Part shown: positions 1 through 3,748 of the stretch, in pieces
Position numbering within the stretch: position 1 is the first letter of the stretch
Layout of the letters: each line of letters starts with the position of its first letter
Assembly: GCA_902773395.1 (NCBI GenBank)
Contig: CACYEJ010000189.1
Span: 1-5,462, forward strand
DNA length: 5,462 bases
Reading direction: 5' to 3'
From: an uncultured Ruminococcus sp.
GTDB lineage: Bacteria > Bacillota_A > Clostridia > Oscillospirales > Acutalibacteraceae
Notes under the pieces: model-generated
What the model was told of the DNA's origin: nothing
Databases searched by the model: none
Seen by the model: the letters and a program-made list of their open reading frames with translations, nothing else
Program-made: the position numbers and the translations under genes

Positions 1-459
1 ATGACCCAGTGCTTTTACCTCTGTTTGCTTCTCCAGCACCTTACCGCAGTCACCGCAGTGCTGCCCCTCCGTCTTTCCTGCTTCAGTGCAGGTCGCTGCT
101 ACTGCTGCATCGACCACTATATTGACATGATTGTTAGGATCTAATTCACCATATGGCGTTCCTTCCATATTTTGAGAATCCATACATCCTTTGCAACGAG
201 CCACTTCTGTGCAAGTAGCTACTCCACCCCAATGATCCTCGACAAGAAAATATCCATTGCGATAGATGCACTCGGTATTATTACATTGAAAATGATGCGT
301 CGTATCGCTTGCTCCCATCAAAACAAGTATCCCGCTATGACAGTACGGACATGTATCACCATTCTTATAATCCGCCCAAACCGTCTGTACGGGCATAAGA
401 GCGAACACCATCATCATAATTACCAGTATCACCAAAACTCTCGTTCTCTTTTCTCTCAT
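1..459 (-). CDS. Secreted Cys-rich repeat protein, 5' part (runs off left edge)
   Basis: I read 153 codons on the minus strand with no stop before the window edge, so the C-terminus is missing. The start ATG at 459-457 has a GGAGGAG ribosome site at 471-465, five bases upstream. Residues 1-29 form a signal peptide: basic MREKRTR, a hydrophobic core rich in Val, Ile, Leu and Met, and a likely cut after VWA. The mature part has Cys pairs at 37/40 (CPYC), 59/64, 83/89/92 and 124/135/138, spaced as in zinc-ribbon or disulfide-rich modules. Residues 123-153 (ATCTEAGKTEG, HCGDCGKVL, ending KALGH) match a short repeat common in Clostridia surface proteins, so more copies probably follow off the edge. 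Function is unknown; a cell-surface or secreted role is inferred. It is divergent from the small ORF at 714 and on the opposite strand from the main operon, so it belongs to another transcription unit. I am sure it is coding, less sure of the family. Confidence 0.85.
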   Translation of the reverse strand, partial: MREKRTRVLVILVIMMMVFALMPVQTVWADYKNGDTCPYCHSGILVLMGASDTTHHFQCNNTECIYRNGYFLVEDHWGGVATCTEVARCKGCMDSQNMEGTPYGELDPNNHVNIVVDAAVAATCTEAGKTEGQHCGDCGKVLEKQTEVKALGH

Positions 460-493
460 AGCATCTCCTCCACTATTAAGCCCCTCTTATCAG

Positions 494-507
494 ATTCTTT
501 AAAGAAT
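494..507. repeat. 14-bp perfect palindrome in the leader
   Basis: ATTCTTTAAAGAAT is a perfect palindrome lying in the predicted leader of the minus-strand gene, between its promoter and ribosome site. It could be a third operator or chance in an AT-rich leader. It has no loop, so it is a poor RNA hairpin. Confidence 0.3.
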
Positions 508-533
508 GCGTTGTCTCGAATAATTTCAACTTA

Positions 534-563
534 AATATACCCGATAACTGTTATCTTTGTAAA
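534..563 (-). promoter_or_regulatory. Promoter of the secreted Cys-rich protein gene
   Basis: On the minus strand TTTACA (563-558) and TATATT (539-534) are separated by 18 bases, a good SigA-type match. The predicted start is near 527, leaving a leader of about 70 nt before the ATG at 459. The -35 hexamer lies inside one palindrome and the spacer is filled by another, which suggests repressor control. Promoter strength and start site are predicted, not measured. Confidence 0.6.
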
Positions 564-573
564 TGTTACAAAG
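543..573. promoter_or_regulatory. Two abutting palindromes over the promoter (operator candidate)
   Basis: GATAAC-T-GTTATC (543-555) is a perfect 6-bp inverted repeat around one base. CTTTGTAA-ATG-TTACAAAG (555-573) is a perfect 8-bp inverted repeat around three bases. They share base 555, fill the spacer of the minus-strand promoter and cover its -35 box. Symmetric sites placed like this are typical of dimeric repressors. No regulator gene is present in the window, so the binding protein is unknown. Confidence 0.5.
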
Positions 574-621
574 GTAGGTTTATGAAAAACAGTATAAACA
601 AGTATATAACCATAACCAAAC

Positions 622-650
622 TTGTATCAAAATAGAAGAGAATTTATAAT
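622..650 (+). promoter_or_regulatory. Promoter of the 51-codon small ORF
   Basis: TTGTAT (622-627) and a perfect TATAAT (645-650) are 17 bases apart, close to the SigA consensus. Transcription would start near 657, read the small ORF, and stop at the hairpin at 1046-1080, giving a transcript of about 420 nt. The promoter is divergent from the one at 534-563, with about 58 bp between the two -35 boxes. Confidence 0.65.
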
Positions 651-713
651 AAAGATGTAAGAAACTAGATAAAAACATGTTTTCAAAGAAAGGAGAGATG
701 AATCAAAGAAGCT

Positions 714-869
714 ATGAAAATAGATTTAAGTGCTGACATTGATAATCTTGCTTATCTTAATTACATGCAAGAACAAGAAGACAAAGAGAATCAATGTCAA
801 AAAGAAGATGCTGCCGGATCTGATTGGATGGTAGCAGGCGCAGAAGATTCTAAAAAGGATAACCAGTAA
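714..869 (+). CDS. Small acidic protein, 51 aa, unknown function
   Basis: The frame encodes MKIDLSADIDNL and continues rich in Glu, Gln, Asp and Lys, with one Cys (residue 29) and no membrane segment or signal peptide. It follows a near-consensus promoter. The start is awkward: a good AAAGGAG (689-695) is 18 bases upstream of this ATG, too far for usual spacing, while the ATG at 698 is too close to it and reads only 12 codons in another frame. At the ideal spacing this frame has only ATC (702), and a TGA at 699-701 blocks any further extension. The product resembles no family I recognise; the acidic, uncharged-tail composition fits a small regulatory, anti-repressor-like or precursor peptide, but nothing shows which. 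The alternative is that the transcript acts mainly as an RNA. Confidence 0.5.
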   Translation: MKIDLSADIDNLAYLNYMQEQEDKENQCQKEDAAGSDWMVAGAEDSKKDNQ

Positions 870-896
870 ACATTAATCAAAGAGATCAAGAAGCAG

Positions 897-987
897 AATC
901 AAGTTTGCCGATTTGGATTAATCAAGTTTACCGTTACTATAAAATGGCTTAACAGAAAGCTTAAAGCACGATTCAGTAAGTTTGCCG
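897..987 (+). repeat. Three tRNA-like direct repeats ahead of the tRNA fragment
   Basis: AATCAAGTTTGCCG (897-910), AATCAAGTTTACCG (920-933) and CAGTAAGTTTGCCG (974-987) resemble each other and the AATCAAGTTGTCCG of the tRNA fragment itself (1005-1018). Repeats of the anticodon-stem sequence beside an attachment site suggest recombinase binding sites or earlier integration scars. They are short and imperfect, and spacing is irregular (23, 54 and 31 bases). Confidence 0.4.
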
Positions 988-998
988 CGCGCAGCGCT

Positions 999-1041
999 AC
1001 TTTTAATCAAGTTGTCCGGCGTTCGAGTCGCCGATGGCTCA
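999..1041 (+). other. tRNA-Lys(TTT) 3' fragment (attachment-site remnant)
   Basis: The segment begins at the anticodon loop (CTTTTAA, anticodon TTT) and continues with the 3' anticodon strand TCAAG, variable loop TTGTC, T-stem CGGCG (1017-1021), loop TTCGAGT, stem CGCCG (1029-1033), acceptor strand ATGGCTC (1034-1040) and discriminator A. No D-arm, 5' acceptor or pairing 5' anticodon strand precedes it, so it is not a functional tRNA. Duplicated tRNA 3' ends are the usual footprint of tyrosine-integrase elements. Identity starting in the anticodon loop suggests a crossover there, unlike the T-loop junctions later in the window. Confidence 0.8.
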
Positions 1042-1045
1042 GAGG

Positions 1046-1080
1046 GAGCATCCCCGGTTTGCGGGGGTGCTCTTTTTCTT
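1046..1080 (+). terminator. Rho-independent terminator after tRNA-Lys fragment
   Basis: GAGCATCCCCG (1046-1056) pairs with CGGGGGTGCTC (1062-1072) with one T-G wobble and a 5-nt loop, followed by TTTTTCTT. It starts 5 bases after the tRNA 3' end, as expected for the native tRNA terminator carried with the fragment. It also ends transcription from the promoter at 622. A near copy is at 1350-1382. Confidence 0.9.
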
Positions 1081-1163
1081 GTAAACCTGCTTGTTTACTG
1101 GGTTTCTCTGACCGAACCATTATTATTTACAGTTGCTTTTTCGATTAAAATGTGCTCATTTTT
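1081..1163. other. Short geneless spacer between two attachment remnants
   Basis: I see no gene here. It holds one inverted repeat, GTAAAC (1081-1086) with GTTTAC (1093-1098) around six bases, and a T-rich end. It is probably what is left of an element whose right end is the repeat that follows. Confidence 0.4.
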
Positions 1164-1248
1164 TTGAGAACACTTGAGAACACTTGGAAAGAGGCGACGT
1201 AGAATCCCTCTTTCTATGGGCTTTCCAGGGTTTGTGTCCGGCGTTCGA
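1164..1248 (+). repeat. Element end repeat, copy 1
   Basis: Two adjacent TTGAGAACAC repeats (1164-1173, 1174-1183) are followed by 65 bases (1184-1248) that match 5273-5337 at 63 positions. Inside, TGGAAAG (1185-1191) and CTTTCCA (1221-1227) are inverted, and the repeat ends in the tRNA-Lys variable loop and 5' T-arm (1235-1248). Paired direct repeats next to a tRNA-matching core are typical of integrase arm and core sites; that role is inferred. The tRNA match stops at GTTCGA, inside the T-loop. Confidence 0.75.
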
Positions 1249-1347
1249 TGATGGGGCAATTAACAGCCGCAAGCTTGTGCGCCGCGGGCGTGTTACTGCC
1301 CTACATCCCTGGCAGCGCAGCTGGCAGGGGTTCGCTGACGGCTCAGA
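1241..1347 (+). other. Foreign ~85-nt module splitting a tRNA-Lys 3' end
   Basis: The T-loop sequence GTTCG appears at 1244-1247 plus flank and again at 1330-1334; between them lie about 85 GC-rich bases, and after the second the text resumes as a degraded tRNA end (GGCTCA at 1340-1345) and the terminator. The first part (1241-1284) matches 5420-5462, with three substitutions, one missing base and one further change. The second part has a hairpin: CCCTG (1307-1311) with CAGGG (1325-1329), then CAGC with GCTG around GCA, with one G-G mismatch. It could be the left end of the downstream element joined head to tail with another, or a separate small insertion. Confidence 0.55.
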
Positions 1348-1349
1348 GG

Positions 1350-1382
1350 GAGCATCCCCGGTTTTCGGGGGTGCTCTTTTTT
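1350..1382 (+). terminator. Rho-independent terminator, second copy
   Basis: GAGCATCCCCG (1350-1360) pairs with CGGGGGTGCTC (1366-1376) around GTTTT, followed by six T. Stem sequence is identical to the one at 1046; only the loop and tail differ. It insulates the downstream operon from upstream transcription. Confidence 0.9.
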
Positions 1383-1495
1383 CATCGCATCCAGTGTTTA
1401 TGAGTGCTTCCAAGCACGACGGTTAGATGTGATAATTAGAATTTGCTCTAACCTAATTCGTTTTGCGGCATCACATTATTTACCGTTCATATATA
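1383..1495. promoter_or_regulatory. Geneless region with nested inverted repeats upstream of operon
   Basis: No gene is visible. GTGCTT-CC-AAGCAC (1404-1417) is a compact inverted repeat. Next, ATGTGAT (1427-1433) pairs with ATCACAT (1470-1476), and inside it AATTAG (1434-1439) pairs with CTAATT (1453-1458); a competing pair is GTTAGA (1422-1427) with TCTAAC (1447-1452). Lying just upstream of the operon promoter, they could be regulator sites or integrase accessory sites. Confidence 0.35.
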
Positions 1496-1524
1496 TTGTA
1501 AACGCGCTATTGATTATGTAAAAT
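1496..1524 (+). promoter_or_regulatory. Promoter of the four-gene operon
   Basis: TTGTAA (1496-1501) and TAAAAT (1519-1524) are exactly 17 bases apart, a good SigA-type match. Transcription would begin near 1531, giving a leader of about 50 nt before the ATG at 1580. The first terminator downstream is at 5353, so all four genes could be one transcript. Confidence 0.6.
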
Positions 1525-1579
1525 AAAGAAAATAGTAGATTATGAAGAGTTCATAATGAACAAAAACGAGGAGATACAC

Positions 1580-2707
1580 ATGGGATTAATTAAGGCAACT
1601 ACTAATTCAGTAAAGACAGTACTCGCAGACCAATGGGTTGATTACTTTTATTGCGATTCAATCAAAGAAGATACATTGGCAATTAAGGGTTTTAAGCGAG
1701 TTCCGGAAGGATCATCTAACATTAAAGGTTCAAGCAATTATATTACATCAGGTTCTGTTGTTGCTGTTGCTGACGGTCAATGCATGATGGTTGTTGAGCA
1801 AGGAAAAGTGATAGATGTTTGTGATACGCCTGGTGAATATATTTTCGACTCTGATAGAACTCAAGGTATATTTGCTAATGAATCTGATAAATCCGTTAGT
1901 TTGCTAATCGATAAGGCCAAGGATAGATTTAGATATGGAGGCCAGACAAACCTTGATCAACGGATATATTATTTCAATACGAAAGAAATAACAGGAAATA
2001 GATATGGCACACCTTCGGCGATTCCATTCAGAGTAATTGATAAAAATATTGGCATTGATATGGATGTTTCATTAAGGTGCTTTGGTCATTTTAGTTATAG
2101 AATTGCGAATCCGGTGCTGTTTTATAAAAATGTAACAGGAAACTTTGAATCAGATTATAAAAGAGATCGCTTAGATGAACAGTTAGAAGCAGAAGTGATA
2201 TCTGTTTTGCAGCCTTGCTTTGCGCAGATTTCCGCGCAGGGTATTAGGTACTCTTCTCTTCCCTTGCACGCTGAACAGATCTGCAAGGTGATGAACGCCC
2301 TACTATCTGAAAAGTGGTCAGATCTTAGAGGGATAGAGATCGTTTCCTTTGCAATAAAAGGTCTTAAAGCAAAGGAAGAAGATGAAAAAATGCTGAAAGA
2401 GTTGCAACGCAATGCTGCTTTTAGAGATCCGACAATGGCTGCCGCTCAACTTGTCGGCGCACAGTCAGATGCAATGAAAGCGGCTGCATCTAACACAAAC
2501 GCCGGTGCCGCAGCTGCCTTCATCGGCATGAATATGGCATCGCATGCAGCAGGAATAAATGCTGGGGACTTGTTTTCCACGGGAGGAAAACAACAAAACC
2601 ATCCAGACAAAAATGACACAGAAATCCAGGGTAACTGGATTTGTAGCTGTGGATCAGTAAACACATCTAGCTTTTGTCCATCCTGCGGTCAGAAGAAACC
2701 TGATTAA
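1580..2707 (+). CDS. SPFH-domain protein, YdjI-like, with C-terminal zinc ribbon
   Basis: The 375-residue product starts MGLIKA, the usual opening of the SPFH/YdjI-like family, and this ATG has GAGGAG (1568-1573) six bases upstream. An in-frame ATG at 1556 would add eight residues but lacks a ribosome site. Residues 1-20 look like an amphipathic, membrane-associating helix. Residues 25-265 cover the SPFH (band 7) core; 265-285 is charged helix; 286-335 is an Ala/Met/Gly-rich linker; and 353-371 is a zinc ribbon with C355, C357, C366 and C369. There is no transmembrane helix or enzyme motif. SPFH proteins oligomerise on membranes as scaffolds; in Bacillus, YdjI acts beside a PspA-like protein in envelope stress, as I recall. 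No PspA gene lies here. It leads the operon, 50 nt ahead of a second zinc-ribbon gene, and probably assembles the other products at the membrane. Confidence 0.9.
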   Translation: MGLIKATTNSVKTVLADQWVDYFYCDSIKEDTLAIKGFKRVPEGSSNIKGSSNYITSGSVVAVADGQCMMVVEQGKVIDVCDTPGEYIFDSDRTQGIFANESDKSVSLLIDKAKDRFRYGGQTNLDQRIYYFNTKEITGNRYGTPSAIPFRVIDKNIGIDMDVSLRCFGHFSYRIANPVLFYKNVTGNFESDYKRDRLDEQLEAEVISVLQPCFAQISAQGIRYSSLPLHAEQICKVMNALLSEKWSDLRGIEIVSFAIKGLKAKEEDEKMLKELQRNAAFRDPTMAAAQLVGAQSDAMKAAASNTNAGAAAAFIGMNMASHAAGINAGDLFSTGGKQQNHPDKNDTEIQGNWICSCGSVNTSSFCPSCGQKKPD

Positions 2708-2757
2708 CCGAAAAGGGTATGCTGTGGCGGACGAGAAAAAGAAAGGCGAATTATACT

Positions 2758-3021
2758 ATGAAAGCATTGATATGCGAGCACTGTGGTGGTGACGAGTTCA
2801 TTGAAAAAGACGGTTATCGCATTTGTATGTATTGCAAATCCAAGTTTTTCCTGAGCAAAGAGGAAATGCCACGAGCAACGGCGACTATTTCGCTTAATGA
2901 TGATGTCGAGAGGCTGTTGAAGAAATGCAAGACAAACCCTGCACGAGCTAAAAAATACGCAAGGCTTGTTTTGGAGATCGATCCTAACAATACAGAAGCA
3001 ATGATGATTATGATGAGATAA
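2758..3021 (+). CDS. Small TFIIB-type zinc-ribbon protein, 87 aa
   Basis: The product opens MKALICEHC, typical of a zinc-ribbon family widespread in Clostridia. C6/C9 and C23/C26 make a CxxC-13-CxxC ribbon. Residues 45-87 (DDVERLLKKC to NNTEAMMI) resemble a single TPR-like helical pair, as found after the ribbon in longer relatives that, from memory, run well beyond 100 residues, so this is a short form. I chose 2758 because the ATG at 2719 is only one base after its AAAAGGG and would add 13 basic residues unlike the family; AAAGG (2742-2746) serves 2758, at a longish 11 bases. The stop at 3019-3021 overlaps the ribosome site of the next gene, implying translational coupling. Despite the TFIIB-like ribbon nothing indicates DNA binding; an adaptor role in the membrane complex is more likely. 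Confidence 0.8.
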   Translation: MKALICEHCGGDEFIEKDGYRICMYCKSKFFLSKEEMPRATATISLNDDVERLLKKCKTNPARAKKYARLVLEIDPNNTEAMMIMMR

Positions 3022-3034
3022 AAGGAGGTCCGTT

Positions 3035-3667
3035 ATGCCCACAGTATCAGAAATACAAAAAGCATCTGGAGTTAAGGATGAGAAGAAAATCTTTAGCCTG
3101 CTTCGCTCTAGCGAAAAATTCAAAGACAAGATTAAAGACCACCCTTTTAAAGGTTGGGTTGTTGACGGAGATATAAACGAGATAGTTGCTTTCATTAAAC
3201 TATCAGAAGCGGCAGAGAAAGAACTAGCAGAGGCTAGAAAAGAAGAGGAAGCTAAAGCTGAAGCAGAAAGACTCAAAGCGAAGAAGGAATATGATGCTGA
3301 AGTTGCTAAGATATTAATCACTTCGGGACACTCATTTGAAGGGTATAGAATCACAAAGTATTCCGGCTATATATCAGGCGATGACGCAATAAGTGTCAGC
3401 CGTGGTTTTGATGGCTGGAAAACTACTGGTGCAGATGTCGGAGAGTATTTGTTGCAATCCTTGACAATCATACGCCAGAATGCAATACGCGAGTTAAAAG
3501 AGGCTGCTGTTGATTTGGGATGTAATGCCGTTATTGGAGTAGATTTTGATTATATTGACTTAGCGCCTGAAACAGCCAATTCATCTGGTGGAACGACATA
3601 TTATCCGTATGTGTTTTGTGTAACGGCCAACGGAACGGCGGTTACAATTGAAGAATGTGTGCATTAG
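3035..3667 (+). CDS. YbjQ-domain (DUF74) protein with N-terminal helical region
   Basis: The 210-residue protein has three parts. Residues 1-55 are a small predicted domain (HPFKGWVVDGDINEIVAF) that I do not recognise. Residues 56-90 are a charged Glu/Lys/Ala coiled coil. Residues 93-207 match the YbjQ family (DUF74): ILITSGHSFEGYRI, SGYISGDDAIS, then a helix with IRQNAIRELKEAA, then LGCNAVIGVDFDY and a C-terminal strand NGTAVTIE. YbjQ proteins form pentameric rings and are often labelled heavy-metal-binding, but their function is unsettled. The start has AAAGGAGGT (3021-3029) five bases upstream, the strongest ribosome site here, so this may be the most abundant product. The N-terminal extension is additional to the usual YbjQ length of about 105 residues. 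It lies 13 nt after the zinc-ribbon gene and is probably a soluble partner of the SPFH and RCC1 proteins. Confidence 0.85.
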   Translation: MPTVSEIQKASGVKDEKKIFSLLRSSEKFKDKIKDHPFKGWVVDGDINEIVAFIKLSEAAEKELAEARKEEEAKAEAERLKAKKEYDAEVAKILITSGHSFEGYRITKYSGYISGDDAISVSRGFDGWKTTGADVGEYLLQSLTIIRQNAIRELKEAAVDLGCNAVIGVDFDYIDLAPETANSSGGTTYYPYVFCVTANGTAVTIEECVH

Positions 3668-3748
3668 ACGCTCTGCGCTTAATTAGCACTGGGTGTTTAT
3701 AGTATTATCAATTACAATCATAAAAGGTTGTTTTGCGTGGTGTTACAT

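Noticed and set aside
172..534. Open plus-strand frame of 120 codons
   Set aside because: It is antisense to the minus-strand secreted protein, whose signal peptide, ribosome site and Cys repeats are convincing; the plus-strand translation has no such features.
999..1041. Functional tRNA-Lys gene
   Set aside because: The 5' acceptor strand, D-arm and 5' anticodon strand are absent.
870..1148. Frame stays open for 92 codons after the small ORF's stop at 867-869, suggesting readthrough or a broken longer gene
   Set aside because: It runs through the tRNA fragment and terminator, has no start codon or ribosome site, and reads as low-quality basic sequence.
1241..1347. Integron attC site
   Set aside because: No GTTRRRY / RYYYAAC core pair could be placed at the ends, and the tRNA homology explains the flanks better.
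982..1426. Several short open frames across the tRNA fragments and terminators on both strands
   Set aside because: They translate GC-rich structured repeats, lack ribosome sites, and similar peptides arise wherever the repeat occurs.
1556..1579. Earlier start for the SPFH protein
   Set aside because: The eight extra residues encode the downstream gene's own ribosome site region and lack an upstream ribosome site.
2704..3354. Minus-strand open frame of 216 codons
   Set aside because: It is antisense to the zinc-ribbon and YbjQ genes and has the Ser/Leu/Phe-rich composition expected of a shadow frame.
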